Below the pieces are notes generated by a model. It saw nothing but the letters and a program-made list of their open reading frames with translations. It was not told the DNA's origin and did no database searches. From Cryptomeria japonica (lineage: Eukaryota > Streptophyta > Pinopsida > Cupressales > Cupressaceae), in assembly GCF_030272615.1 (NCBI RefSeq), contig NC_081415.1, positions 232,881,303-232,945,302 on the forward strand: 64,000 nucleotides of DNA. Reading direction: 5' to 3'. Within the stretch, counting starts at the first letter, position 1, and each line of letters begins with the position of its first letter. Positions 11,640-23,887 of the stretch are shown in pieces. A program made the position numbers and the translations under genes.

Positions 11640-12310
11640 TTTAAATTCTGATATGACAACGACTCATAGGCGTATGTCTCTCCGATGAAACTTCATCTTT
11701 GGCGCCATCAGCAAAATCCCTTTTCCTTTTAGAAACTTTATCTTTATTGTCAGGGTAACATAAGTTGATGACACTCCTTCTGCTTTATCGATATATGTCA
11801 ACCCGATACTATCATCGGGCATTGGGGTAACTTCAAATGTGTCATGGTGACAAGCATAGTTTTCATGATGACCTTTTCCTTTGGCATAACTTTTCCCGCT
11901 ACATCATGTTTCATCAACATAATCTTTCCCGATGATCTTCTGACCAATCACTTCATCAGGCATCGGGGAGACTCAAAATGACACATCTCGACTCCTTTGG
12001 CTACGTCGGTGATCTTTGTTTGTTATAAGATTCAGCAATGTACTTTTATCCTTGGTTGTGTTCATCGGGATAAGTCTTATAGATAGCCTCAATGACTTTC
12101 GACAAGACAATGTTTTTCCTTTGTCGCCAGTGTATGTTTTGCCGATGACCATAATCGGTATATGTTTTCCCGATCTACCTGAATTCCTTGGTTCCTTGGA
12201 AATGATCAATATGACTTCCACCAATGCATCTGACTTCGTCTTATCATGCTTATACATTGGTATATGATATCTTGACCATGTGCTACTCATTTTGTCTAAG
12301 TGTTTTCATC
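11640..12310 (+). repeat. CCGAT/ATCGG-rich repeat, left copy
   Basis: Repeated words TCATCGGG, TTCCCGAT, GCCGATGA and TTGTCGCCAGTGT occur about every 40-80 bp. The stretch 12051-12150 matches the minus strand of about 40410-40530 over roughly 100 bp with moderate divergence. An apparent open frame here (12016-12267) is a by-product of the repeat, since a similar frame appears in the right copy. Confidence 0.6.
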
Positions 12311-12926
12311 GGGATAACTTTGGCTGATAGTACAAGTTTCAATTATTTGTAAATTTTCCTTCATCTTATGGATACAAATGTTTATAATCTTCTTAATGGA
12401 TTCAATACAAATTGAACAAAACCTCTAAAACACATTGAGGCTTTTCTGTTTCTTGCCATGATCTCTGAGATTATTTTTGAAATATACACTTGGGTAAAAT
12501 ATACGTATCATGTAATGCTTATGATGCTCAATTGTTGGTGCTGATTATATGTATATATTTTGTCTAATTCTGTCATCCTTGGTGGAAACAGGTAATTGAT
12601 TGTAGACATCGTCAACCCTTTTGTTGAGGACCTTGCACTTTCTAGATAAACGAAAGGTAAGGGAAAAAAATATACAATGATTATGATGTCTGCATATTGT
12701 TCATGTTGTCTACTATGTAATTTTTAGCATACACATCATGTAATTTTTAGCTAACATAAGATAAATGAATTACATATGCAGGAACCGGAACCCCTTTGAC
12801 GAGGATCCTACACAGTGTCATGGAATGCCATGTATAAGTCAATACACCCTATAGAAACCATTTATTGATTGCTTTCTTTCTCTTGAATAATAAGATAGGT
12901 TTTAGCAACAATATTTTGTTAAAACT
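12311..12926. other. Unassigned interval upstream of the SET pseudogene
   Basis: AT-rich, no supported frame. It may contain a promoter or upstream exons of the SET gene; none stands out. Confidence 0.35.
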
Positions 12927-13909
12927 TTGATTTTTTTTTTCTCATCGAAACCGCATGTTATAGCTCATTCCACCTTCTCGGCCCTCCTATATGCAACAAA
13001 TCTAATACAGTTATCAACACTTGAGGCCCCATTTGGGCTTATTCAAATTTTAATCTCAACATCAACTTTAGGGCTGACTTCTTCATTTGATGGAGTGCAG
13101 GTACCACCAAATAGGTATTTGTCAGATCTGTCTTCCTTGAGTGAGGGAAATTTAGAAGAGGAGACAAAAGTGAGACATGTAGTGCATCTAAAAGAGGGAG
13201 ATCAACTAGAGGTCAAAAGATTAGGAGAAAATTCAATAAACGCATGCAATTTTTTCTTTCTCAAGGGGGGTCATGTTCTTATGATGATGAGAGCATAGGC
13301 GACATCGAGGTTCCCTTGAGGTACAAACATCTACATAAACAATGGGTACCCAAGGAACTTCCTCCAATAAACATTGATTTTTGTGTTAAGGAGAGGATAT
13401 ATCGCATAACACCATCATCATTACATGGTTTGGGCCTATTTTACATGGATGGCATAAAGGTCCATTACAACAAAGTTGCTGAATTGATGGAGTATGTCGG
13501 ACCTTGTTACAATTATAAAAATTGGATGTAGATTGTTTGATATAAAAAAAGTATGGATAGGTATGCACTCTCAATGAATTATATACAATGGAAAGATAAT
13601 GATCAAAGTAAAAGAGTGCTTATGTACATTGACGGAAGGCCAAAAGCAACAGGGAATATTACAGGTTTTATAAATAGTACACGACCTAGGTTAACTAATA
13701 AGCAACCCAATTGCATATTCGAGGCACGCAAGGGAAATCATGTATTTGTATGTGCGATAAAATCAATGAGTGCAGGGGAAGAGCTGCTAATCGATTACAA
13801 TTTGAATCACATAGATACAAACAAAGTTACTATCATGGGGGTGGTACATACTATATACCATTTAAACCAACCTTCAATTAATGACTCCAATATACCATTT
13901 TATTATTAA
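12927..13909 (+). pseudogene. SET-domain gene fragment (lysine methyltransferase-like), broken
   Basis: The upstream part (12927-13250) is an acidic Ser/Leu-rich stretch. The frame shifts in the T-run near 13250, then continues in one frame to 13909 with stops at 13529-13531 and 13538-13540. The SET core is recognisable: SSLHGLGLFYMDGI, then after the stops YIDGRPKATGNITGFINST, QPNCIFEARKGNHVFV, and AGEELLIDYN. These match the N-H/S motif region, the post-motif strand and the GEEL..DY motif of SET methyltransferases, which transfer methyl groups from S-adenosylmethionine to lysines, usually in histones. The usual NHS triplet is INST. No pre-SET or post-SET cysteines are seen. Nearest plant class is not assigned. 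Confidence 0.6.
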
Positions 13910-13976
13910 GCTTTTTTGCTAAGTCTAGTGGTTTCATTTCGCTCATGTTTTTTTTTATATTTAATCTTTGTCACAG

Positions 13977-14378
13977 GGTGACATTCATCTGACACATAAC
14001 ACAGATAGGGATGTAGCTGCCAGCCCTTCTACCCAGCAAGTAAACCTCATTGTAATTGTACAAATTAGATAGAAGAAAAATGTTATATTATTATGTTCTT
14101 TTCTTAAGGGTTTTCACGTAATTTTGATAATGTTACTAATATTCTTGTCATAGACGGATGTTCGGGGAAAGGCACCTGCATTACTTGATGACAATACAAC
14201 GGTGGACTCACTATTATGTGATGATGACATCACATATTCCACAGACCTTGTCGCAATGATGAGAAAGATTAAAAAAAAAGTTAATAGAGAAATTATTGCT
14301 CTAGCATACCAAGTCCTTCAAACTGCTGCAATAAAACAAAGGTTGCAACAATTGATGCAGAGAGCACAAAACATGCAA
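13977..14378 (+). pseudogene. Two exons downstream of the SET segment
   Basis: Exon 13977-14039 (after CACAG, before GTAAAC, 21 codons) and exon 14154-14378 (after CATAG, before GTAAGC, exactly 75 codons) are open in phase 0. The second encodes an acidic start (LLDDNTTVDS, LLCDDDI) and a helical stretch rich in Lys and Gln (MMRKIKKKVNREI, KQRLQQLMQRAQNM). Matching exact phases supports real exons. No known domain. Confidence 0.5.
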
Positions 14379-14681
14379 GTAAGCAGTAATGAAATCTTTA
14401 ATTTATAACATAAGTTCAAAAATGGTTTATATTTTATACTCTTTTATGTCAGGAACTAAAATATGTACGTGTTGTTTTTACATGAAACATTGCATCCTCA
14501 TCAAGATGGTGGCCATGATCAGGGTACTCTAGGTAGTTCAGGTGATGTCCATGTTCCATATATTAAAACTGCTGCTTTAAAAAATTGATCCTAGTTCCTC
14601 ATTGTGCTCTTGGTGATCCTGCACCACTGTGTTAATGCTCATATATTTAATGTTTTGTATTCATAATGTATTATTCTTCAG

Positions 14682-15053
14682 GTGATGTCCATGTTCTTGT
14701 GGAAACACTGCCTCATCAGATCCCATCATCCCCACCTATATTGCCAACTGCAATATCGGCAACACACATCATGTAGACATCCAGTAGTGCACATCATACT
14801 GACCCTAGAGTTGGTAGATCCCTCTTTTGCTCTCTCTTTTGTTATGTGTTTATTTCCCTTGAAGTGTTCTTTCTTGGGGACATTTCATAGTGGATTCATT
14901 CAACAAGACATGTACATGAGGATGTAGAGGCCACTAGTGGTAATACCATAACAACATTTCCTGGATCTTCCCGTATTTCTAGTATGGGAACGTTGCTGGT
15001 CACATTTGTGGTGATCGAAGATTTGCTTCCCATAAAGATAGAGAAGGTTCCAG
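14682..15053 (+). pseudogene. Two further exons of the same gene, one with a stop
   Basis: Exon 14682-14813 (after CTTCAG, before GTAGAT) encodes a Pro/Ser-rich stretch and has a TAG at 14774-14776. Exon 14891-15053 (after CATAG, before GTACTT) is open for 54 codons and ends in phase 1. That phase fits the next exon at 15144. The phase between these two exons does not fit, so an exon may be lost. GGTGATGTCCATGTT is duplicated at 14541 and 14681, showing local tandem duplication around the exon edge. Confidence 0.4.
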
Positions 15054-15143
15054 GTACTTTAAAATTATTATGCTATATAGAGTAATTGTAATTTACTTAT
15101 TGATCACTCATTTTGGACTAATCATCCCATGATTTGTTTGTAG

Positions 15144-15474
15144 GAAATGATATTTTTTATAAAAACATTAATGAAATTACATTGGAGATCTTCGGGCCCA
15201 CCATACGTAAACGGTGGAATGAGCAAGAAAAAAATTTAAAAGATGAGCTCATAAACCATTTGATCGGGTTGTTCGAAAATGACACATTCGAGAAAAGCAA
15301 GGTCCTTGACCAAGCTAGCAAACATCTAAAGTATGTGAGAGATCAATATAGGACACATTTAGAGAAGAACAAAAATTACGAGTGTCCCCCCATGATCCTA
15401 GAGATGGAGTGGAAGGACTTGATTTTGGATGCAAAGGAAAGAGTTGAAAGGAAAAAAAGGAAATACACCACCAG
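15144..15474 (+). pseudogene. Exon resembling plant Ptta/En/Spm transposon proteins
   Basis: Follows TTTGTAG and joins exon 14891-15053 in phase across a Gly codon. It encodes about 110 residues with WN.QEKNLKDELI, YVRDQYRTHLEKN and CPPMILEMEWKDLI, ending in a basic run (ERVERKKRKYTTR). The pattern of W, helices, then a Pro-Pro...W segment resembles the PF03004 family of plant transposon-related proteins, though I cannot confirm it without a profile search. The donor may be GTAGAA at 15475 or GTATGT at 15486; the latter would include a TAG. Element B begins 48 bp further on. Confidence 0.4.
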
Positions 15475-15521
15475 GTAGAAGAAGGTATGTGATACTATTA
15501 AGAATGTAATTATGTACTAAT

Positions 15522-16309
15522 TGTAGACATCTAAAATTGTCATGTCTAATTAAATAAATATTTTATTTATTTAATTACTTTAGCCTAATTCTTCTATTAA
15601 TTAAATAAATCTTTATTTATTTAATTAATTCATTTATCCTCTTCTAGCTTTATTTCTCATTTAAATAAATACATTTATTTATTTAAATTATCATTTTCTA
15701 AATTAAATAAATATCTTATTTATTTAATTGATCCCACTTCTTCTATTAATTAAATGAATCTTTATTTATTTAATTAATTCATTAACCTTTTCTACTTATG
15801 ACACATGTCATTTATCTCTTAATTCATACTCTACCTACGTTCTCATTATTTTTTAATTTTCTCTACCTACCCTCTAATCATAGCCGACCATTTATCTTTT
15901 ACACCTCTCAATCTTATCCCTCCATTTCTTATAGTGTCTTCTATATAAGGAGATGCTTCCTTCATTATCAAACCCTAACTGACTAACTACTTGATTACTC
16001 GACTACACTATGCCTTTTGCACTTCCATATGCGATCCTACTTGCAACCACATTTCCATTCTTTGTTGAGCTCTTGTGCACATAAAATCTGAGAGCAAATA
16101 TATCAAGCAAGATCAATGGAGATAGGAAGAATGGAGATCCAAACCCTATTAGACATGTGATGGTATAATATTTGATTTCATTTGATTTTCATTGTCTTAG
16201 GTAATCTTCATATGTTATGGTGGATCTTTGTTGTTGTTAGGCTAGGGTTTTGTGGTTGAATCCGTTTAGTCTTTCAATATTATTGTTGTATCCATTTTCA
16301 CCATATACA
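15522..16309 (+). repeat. 5' LTR of element B
   Basis: Starts TGTAGACATC, ends TATACA. The first 270 bp are a ladder of AT palindromes (TTAAATAAAT...ATTTATTTAA) separated by CTTCT-type spacers. The TATA box lies at 15942. Downstream contains CCAAACCCTA and GGCTAGGGTTTTGTGG. Confidence 0.92.
15942..15949 (+). promoter_or_regulatory. TATA box in 5' LTR of element B
   Basis: TATATAAG, conserved in the 3' LTR at 31424-31431; about 370 bp before the LTR end, leaving room for R and U5. Confidence 0.6.
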
Positions 16310-16312
16310 TTT

Positions 16313-16330
16313 TGGCATGCCCGGTGGGAC
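16313..16330 (+). other. Primer binding site of element B
   Basis: TGGCATGCCCGGTGGGAC begins 4 bp after the LTR. The TGG pairs with the tRNA CCA end. The tRNA is not identified with confidence; it is not the initiator methionine type used by the copia elements here. Confidence 0.6.
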
Positions 16331-16477
16331 TCTTGTCCCTTTTTTTTGCATTTAACATCTTTTGTTACAGATTTTGTTTTGAAGTTGCAGATCTGACATT
16401 TCTGACAATATTTCGATATTTTTGCATTTGCGCACTTTCCGATCGCGTTTTTGATTTTCTACCGCATTTGTGAAATC

Positions 16478-16690
16478 TAGAACCGTGTCTGTGTCTTCGA
16501 CAATATTTTATTTTTGTAGATTTTGGGAAACATGTTTCTGTTCCGTAGTCACGTCTGTGAAGTCTTCAGGTGCGTCTGCATTAGGGAAACACATCTGCGT
16601 TTGGGAGCCGTGTCTGTGTCAGATCTAGGCGCGCCTGTGTGTTCTCGCAGCGTCTGTGTCTATGACAACTACGCTTGTGTTCGGTTGTTG
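16478..16690 (+). repeat. CGTCTGTG motif array, leader part 1
   Basis: About seven degenerate copies of a CGTCTGTGTC-like word (for example GTGTCTGTGTC, CACGTCTGTG, GGCGCGCCTGTGTG, AGCGTCTGTGTC) at 20-35 bp spacing in the untranslated leader. A second block lies at 17885-18110, and an inverted array lies near the other end of the element. Confidence 0.6.
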
Positions 16691-17884
16691 CATTTTTTTT
16701 GGTTTCATTGATTTAGTTTTTCATCATTTGGATTTCAGACCTGGTTTATTTTGAGCTAACATTTTCAGATCTAGCTAACAAAATTAGTGTAGCTTCTCTT
16801 GAAAGCAAAATCATTTTGTTGAAGGCCCCTAATTCACAAAGTCTTTTGGATTTAAAATTTACCTAACTTGTGTGCTTGCAAGAAGGGGTGATTATTTCAA
16901 AAAATTCAAACTACTAATAGATCTTTGTTGCAGGACCTTGGCAAGGGTTTTTGATATTTATTGTGTGCCTTGTTTTCATAGATTAGCAAACACTTCAATT
17001 GGTGCACTAAAATTGAACCATTATTTTTTATGTCTTGAGCAATAGGCTCTTTTTGTTTAATCTTTAGAGGTCCTGTCTCCACGTGTGGTCATTAGGACTA
17101 CTAATGAGGAGAGAATGACCCAAGTGGTAGCAAAAGAAAAGCCATCTTCTTCCAAACCACTATAAATAATTGTATTCATGGTGAAAACTATGAATAACGT
17201 GTGCTGATTAGTTCATACCGACACTATGTCTCCCCATAAACCCGTTTGATCAAATTTATTTAATCATTTGTAGGGCATAACCCCTACCGGCTGGGAGCCT
17301 TCTGTATTTACAGAGCTGAAAGTGCAGCATGTATGGCCACACAAGCGGATGTCCTTACTAGCACCTTTTTGTTTTAGAAGCCAAAATCCTTCTAGTTGTT
17401 GGGGCAGGAGGTCAGACCTCTGGTAGCGGCCCACACACATACGGTTCTTAGTAGAGATACAAAGTTCACCACAAGGAGTTTTCGTGGGGACTAATGCTTG
17501 GCTACCCTGAGAAGTGAGTGCCGAGGGTGGAGCTAGTGGCGTCAAGCATCTAAGTATCCACTCTGAATAGCGTAGCCTCGGGGGAAACTCCATGTGGGAT
17601 CAACAACTATTGTCTTGGCCCGCCATAAGAATTGTGCTTGACTTATTTTAAACAATCAAACATTCAAGACCAAACACCAAAACATTGTGTCTTTTGTGTC
17701 TTCAAGTCTATACAAAACAATTTTACATCAAACAACGCACTTTTTTTTGAGTCATTTTGAGTCTAAACACTTGCAAAAATTGAGTCCTCATCAACACTGT
17801 GTCCTCTTGTCACAAAAAAAGTCAAACATTCAGATTTGGTCACAAGAAAACAACTTCACAGATTGGAAAAATTACACAAAGTTT
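16691..17884 (+). other. Untranslated leader of element B
   Basis: No frame leading into gag. A more GC-balanced, probably structured block (17270-17600) contains many short inverted words. Open frames here are short and on the wrong strand. Such long leaders are usual in Tat elements. Confidence 0.5.
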
Positions 17885-18110
17885 ACAGAAACGTGTCTGT
17901 GTCTGACAGAAAAGTGTATGTGTCATCTAACCACGTCTGTGAAGGGCAGAAACACGTCTGTGTCTTTTGAGCAACATTGCAACATCTTAGAAACACATCT
18001 GTGTCTGATAGAACCATGTCTATGTCATTTAAGCGCATCTGTGTCTGACAAAATAGCGTCTATATCCTTTAAGCGCATCTATGAAGTATACAGGCACGTC
18101 TGTGTTCAGG
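17885..18110 (+). repeat. CGTCTGTG motif array, leader part 2
   Basis: About ten copies at roughly 22-bp spacing, such as CGTGTCTGTGTCTGAC, CACGTCTGTGAAG, CGCATCTGTGTCTGAC and GGCACGTCTGTG. Same word as 16478-16690, and the reverse complement of the array at 30225-30470. Confidence 0.65.
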
Positions 18111-18593
18111 ATTGAAAACTTTCATAATTCAGCAAACAAGAACAGTCAGTTTCAGACTTATTGAGCTTCCTAGGTTATCTCTTTGGGTTTTTCATCTAGC
18201 ATTCAACTTGTCTTTGGGTCTCACAAAGTCCATCATTACTTTACATCTTGCATTACATTCAAATTTGTCTCAACTTGAGTCAAAAGGTCACTTGCTTGTC
18301 CTCATCATACTTTGTCAACACACTACATACATACAACATTTTGCTAAGTGGTCTCTCATCAAGGTCTATCACCTTTGGGTCTCATTTGGTCTTACTTGGA
18401 GTCAAGGTCAACTTACCTCATCAAGAGAAACTATCATCTCTTTGTAAGTCACACCTACTCTACTACATACATACTTGGTCTTACACTTTGAACATTGCAA
18501 GTAAACCTCAGATTCATTTACCATCCAGCTCTTGGTCTTCCATACTCTTTCCATTTTCATCTAGTCTCACACATCTTGGTCAATACCTAGTTC

Positions 18594-21152
18594 ATGGTTG
18601 AAACTCATTCCCAAAAATCTAGGAGAGAAGCTAAAGAGGCTCAAGAGTCTGCAAACATGAGTTCCTATGAGTATGACAATGATATCTTTTTCAATTCTGA
18701 TCGTACTACATTACCTGACATGGATTCTTATAGAAACGTTCCAAATATTGAGCACATGGACACTACAAACAACAATGATACACACAATGACAATATGGAC
18801 AACTTTTCTGTACATTCAGCAGAAGTGGAAGACACCATAATGAATCCTCATTTCAATCGATTGGTTGAGGAAATAATGAGGAGAGATAGACAATAGTTTC
18901 TACAAGTGATGGTACAAAGTGGAACCAAGATCCCTCATGATTTTGATATGTCTCAAATAATGGAAAATAGACCTTTGCAACAATCTCACTCCAACATGGA
19001 TCAAAGGAAGCCTAATAGTGGAGGCAATAAAGGACCACATATGGTGCCTAAATCGCCATCATCTTTGTTTCAAAAACCTGAGGTCCCATACACACATGGT
19101 CAAGCATATGATACTCACCTTCACAGACCATTATAGAAGTCTTATGCAGAAAAATATGCTCAATCACATACCAATGCTAAGGATCAACCACCAAGGCAAT
19201 TGGATATTCAAAGACATGCTCAAAAATTGGACATAAGGAAACCCTGCATCAAATTTGGGGGCAACACACTAGAAAAAACTCATGACATGCCTATAGAGTA
19301 TGGTATACATGGACAAAGCAGATATTCCGTTCCTCAACATGACTCTATACCAAGTGGTCTGTATACACATTATCATTATAGACCTCCTCCATATGAACAT
19401 GTGTATGATCAATATCATCTGTATATGCAACATGCTCCTCCTCCAATTGGTGTCTCAAGCATGGGGTATGGTCCAAGAAGTCGGTCTCCACCTAAGAACA
19501 ATTTGGAATAGCAAATCAAGGATTTACAAAAGAAAATGGAGGACATAAATACACCAAAGCCAACATACACAATGAGAGACATATGTCCTTATCCATTTGA
19601 CAAGAGCATTCGAATGCCTCCATTTCCTACACACTTTGTGACACCTAAGTTCGATAAGTATAGAGGCAAAGGAGATCCTAAGGCACATATAAGACAATTT
19701 TTCACAACTTGCATTGAGGTAGCAGCAGAAGAGACATATTTGATGAGATTATTCCCATAGAGCTTAGATGATCAAGCTATGGAATGGTTCTCCCAACTTC
19801 CACCCATAATTAAGTCATGAGGTGACTTAGCAGAGGCATTTATCCACCATTTCTCATACAACATAGAGACAGACATATCAGTCACTACTTTGTGCAACAC
19901 CAAGCAAAAAGATGGAGAGTCCTTTTCATCATTTTTACAAAGGAGGAATCTAGCCAACATATGCTCTTGTGAAATTCCACAAAAACAAATGGTAGAAATG
20001 TTCACCCAAAATGTTAACAAAGACATTGGCTATGATCTAAGGAAAGCTTGTTTGTCCACCTTCAAGGATGTCATTGAAAAAGGATTAACAATAGAAAAGG
20101 TCCTAGTTGAGAAAGGAATCATCAAAATATTCAAAGAAAACAAAGAGGACTTCAAAAGAAAAGACAAGCCAAGATTTTGGAATAAAAACAAGAACATAGT
20201 CAATGATGGTGTTGTTGATGCCAGTACAGTGTGACCTAAAATCATTTTTTCTAGATCAAGTTCTACAAACAATCAGGTGAATACTCAAACAACTTCCAGG
20301 TCACAAAGGAAGTACACTCCATTGGGAGAACCACTTGAGTCAATTTTCAAGAAGCTAGTGGCAAACAAAGTAATTACAATTCCAGATTTTCCTCCATATG
20401 AGCCAAAGGTCAAACCAAATGGGTGGAATGATGATGAGTATTGTGAATTCCATAAGAGCAAGGGTCATAAGATGGGAAATTGCCATCGACTAAAGAACAT
20501 CATACAAGATCTTATTGATAGAGGGGACATTGAAATTGAAGGACACTCATCCAACCAAGAACATGAAATGTTTAAGGAACCATTCTCAAAGCATGACAAG
20601 GGAAAGTCTAAAGCCACAGATGACCAAACCAACTATACCAGAGCATCTTATAACTATGATTCAACTAACAATCACATTTCAATGGACAATTATGTCTCTA
20701 CAATTATCATCAAGGACAAAACACCTAAAAATTCTACCCAAAGACCCAAGATTGTCCTAAAAGGCATTGGATCTTCTTCCGAACCTACCTCTGAATGTCA
20801 TGTTACAACTCGTCAGGGTAAATTCACTTTTCAAGGTGCTCCAACCAAAAATACAACTTCCTCATCAACCAAGCCTGAGTATGACCTTGTAGAACAGTTA
20901 GGGAAGACATCCACGCTCATCTCCATTCTTGAGCTCTTACGCATATCCCCCGCACATAAAGCCATTCTTGATAAAATCTTGAGAGACATTGTTGTTCCTA
21001 CTAATTTGAACGTGGACCGGTTTCAAGCCATGGTGGGATACCTTTCCGTTCCACACTCCCTTACATTCACAGAAGCTGATGATGCCTTTGTAAGTCAGCC
21101 ACATAATGCACCTTTACACATTGAAGCCTTCATACACAAACATCAAATAAAA
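18594..21152 (+). pseudogene. gag: gag of element B
   Basis: One frame from ATG 18594 to 21152 with stops at 18894, 19134, 19509, 19758, about 19818 and 20232. The N-terminal 300 residues are hydrophilic and rich in Asn, His, Tyr and Pro. The gag core starts near 19600 (PPFPTHFVTPKFDKYRGKGDP...HIRQFF, then AMEWFSQLPP) and matches the Retrotrans_gag family, which packages RNA in virus-like particles. A variant zinc knuckle C-X2-H-X4-H-X4-C lies at 20442-20484, the form common in Tat/Athila gags. Lys-rich stretches flank it. The stop at 21153-21155 separates it from protease in the same frame, so gag and pol were one polyprotein. Confidence 0.85.
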
Positions 21153-21155
21153 TGA

Positions 21156-21776
21156 GTCCTAATAGATGGAGGAGCAGGTCTAAACATTTGTACATTGAGC
21201 ACTATTAAACAATTGGGATATTCTGATAAAGCTGTGAATTCTACAAACAAAATTACCATCAAGGCATATGATGATGAAGAGCGTTCATCCAAAGGCACAG
21301 TCACCTTGCCTCTCAGAGTTGGACCAGCTACAAAGGATGTGGTTTGTCAAGTCCTAGACCTAGATCTCACATACAATATATTACTAGGATGTCCTTGGAT
21401 TCATGAATTGAGGGCAGTCCCATCTACATACCACCAATGCATTAAGTTTCCTTATAATGGAGTTGAAATAACAGTTAATGAAGATCCTTATCCATTCATA
21501 TATTGCAATAACTTGAGACCAAAAACTGAGACGATCAGTCCCAGTAATCGCGAAGCTGTTCCTTCTTCTGCATACATTGATCCTGAGTCATTAAAACCTT
21601 CGACATCAAAACAAGGTGAGCTTAAAGGCAAATTTCAGGACACTTTGAATCAAACCATATATTTACAACAAGTCATGAGTTCACCAAAAGAAATGGAAGA
21701 CCACATCATAATAAGAAGGTATCTATCATTATACTCAAATGGGACCCTACTATCTTTCAAAAATGGGGTGAACTAG
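21156..21776 (+). pseudogene. Aspartic protease of element B
   Basis: Starts LIDGGAGLNICT, the D-[ST]-G-type active site in the DGG form usual in this lineage, followed by LGYS and later YNILLGCPWIHEL, the typical second half of retropepsin-like domains. It would cut the polyprotein. The frame ends at 21774-21776 because of a shift in the GGGG run near 21766; the next domain is in another frame. Confidence 0.8.
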
Positions 21777-21796
21777 AAGAGGAAGACTTATACAAA

Positions 21797-22933
21797 ATGC
21801 TTTACAAAGACCTTGAAAATGATACACAAGATCATATTAGCATACCATGTGAAAAGTATGGCAAAGGGTTCAAGATCCTACAAAAATTTGGGTATGATGG
21901 CAAAAGCCCTCTTGGCTTAAGAAAGGAAGGCATCATTGAACCTTTACAACCTGAATTGACATTCAAAACGGAATGCTCAAAGGGACTTGGTTTTGTGACT
22001 TCCAAGGTCCACACTCAAAGGATAGAAGAAGCATTACAAATCAAAGATGCCAAAATTCAACAAGAGAATCGCTATTCCACAGACTCCAATGAATGGGAAT
22101 GGGGTTCAGACAAATCCGCTAGTGACTATGAGCTCACCGAGACATTCAGAGAGCTAGATGAACCCACAGAAGAAGAGGAATTTTATGAAAAATTCAAAGT
22201 TGGTCAAGAAACAACCCCGGAGGATCCCATATAGTCCTTACCTCTAGGTCCTAGGTTGAAATCACATAGAATGAGAACACCTGTCCCAGAATGCGCTACT
22301 AGTGATGATAATTTGGATTTGTTCACGATCGAGACTAATGAGGAGAGTGCCAACAATGACCTTGATAACTACCTCGACATACCTGAATATAACTGCATCT
22401 TCACTCTTAGCCCAACTAACTTCGAAGACATCAAAGGCCTTCCCCTTGTCCACTACCAACTTTTTGACTGGGACCATGAAGGACCTGCACAGTTTGACAC
22501 ATTCCAAAATGATGAAGCTTTTATTGACTATCTTGGCATATGAGATGATCTTCCCCCTGGGGACCATAAAGCCAGATACACTATAGAACTCAATAGCATG
22601 GCATATTTTGGTGAGGGTGTCGGGCCTTCTAGTTGCAAAAATATAAAAATAAAAACAAACCAAGGGTTTTACGGTGAAAACCACATTGTGGCGCTATCTG
22701 ACCCCAAAAAAGTAAAAATAAAGGACGTATCTGAGGGCGAAAACCTCTCCGAGGCACCCGAAGATGGAAGACTCGACATTCCCCCAGCATCATATGAGGA
22801 AAAGTCATCCATGTTGGTAGGGGAGACTATCAAAACAAACATTGTCACTGAAGAAGTTCCACACAACATATTCCTGGCTCAATCTTTGACAGAGTCAGAA
22901 AGGTCAAAATTCATAAGTTTCTTCATAGAATGA
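21797..22933 (+). pseudogene. G-patch segment and linker between protease and reverse transcriptase
   Basis: At 21857-21994 the sequence YGKGFKILQKFGYDGKSPLG followed by GLR and KGLGF has the Gly spacing of a G-patch, a short RNA-binding or helicase-activating domain. Betaretroviruses carry one just after protease, and some plant gypsy elements carry one in the same place. The rest (22000-22930) is acidic linker with stops at 22232, 22541 and 22931, and ends with SLTESERSKFISFF, the usual lead-in to reverse transcriptase. Confidence 0.65.
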
Positions 22934-22963
22934 CAAATCAACTTTGCATGGTCATACACAAAT

Positions 22964-23854
22964 ATGCCTAGATTGGATCTGGATTTGGTAATGCATCATT
23001 TGACAGTTAAACCGTGGGCAAAACCAGTGAAACAAAAATTAAGAAAGATGCATCCACAAGTCGCATTATTAGTCAAAGCAGAGCTTGAGAAATTATTGGA
23101 TGTCGGATTCATATGCCCAATTGAGTATCCCGAATGGATCTCCAACTTAGTGCCTATCAGTAAACCAGATCGTAGTATCAGAATATGTACAGATTTCAGA
23201 GACATCAACAAAGCTTGTCCTAAGGATGATTTTCCATTACCAAATATTGACTTGATTGTCGATCTCACAACAGGTCATGCGATGTTATCTTTGATGGATG
23301 GATTCTCTGGTTACAATCAAATAAAAATTAAATCCGAGGACCAGCACAAAACAACATTCACTTGTCCTTGGGGAACTTTCTGCTTGAATGTTATGCCCTG
23401 TGGGATAAAAAATGCAGGTGCTACATATCAAAGAGCCATGACTACTATTTTTCATGATCTCATGCACATGACTATGGAAGATTATGTTGACGACCTCTTG
23501 GGTAAATCAATAGACAGAGATACACATTTGGACATACTTTCATTCATCTTTGATCGGTTGGAAAAGTATAAAGTCAGATTAAACCCCAAGAAATGTGTCT
23601 TTGGAGTAACCTCTGGGAAGCTCCTAGGATTCATTATATCAAAAAGAGGAATTGAAGCCGATCCATCAAAAGTCAAGGCCATCCTAGAGATGCAACCACC
23701 AAGAAATATTAGTCAACTTCGATATTTGCAAGGGAGACTCCAGTCCATACAAAGATTCATAGCACAACTTGCAGATAAGTGTAATCCTTTTCAACACTTG
23801 CTACATAAAAACATCAAATTCAAATGGGATGATAATTGTCAACGAGCTTTCTAG
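22964..23854 (+). pseudogene. Reverse transcriptase of element B
   Basis: Complete gypsy-type core: LLDVGFICPIEYPEWISNLV, ICTDFRDINKACPKDDFPLP, SGYNQI, TTFTCPWGTFC and the catalytic YVDD at 23483-23494, then the thumb (LGFIISKRGIEADPSKVKAI). It copies element RNA to DNA. Open for 296 codons with catalytic residues intact; a TAG at 23852 stops it before RNase H. Neighbouring domains are in the same frame. Confidence 0.92.
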
Positions 23855-23887
23855 ACACTCAAAGATTATCTTCTGAATCCACTAGTT

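Noticed and set aside
17264-17593. 109-codon minus-strand frame in the leader of B
   Set aside because: Short, no family blocks, and lies in a region of likely RNA structure.
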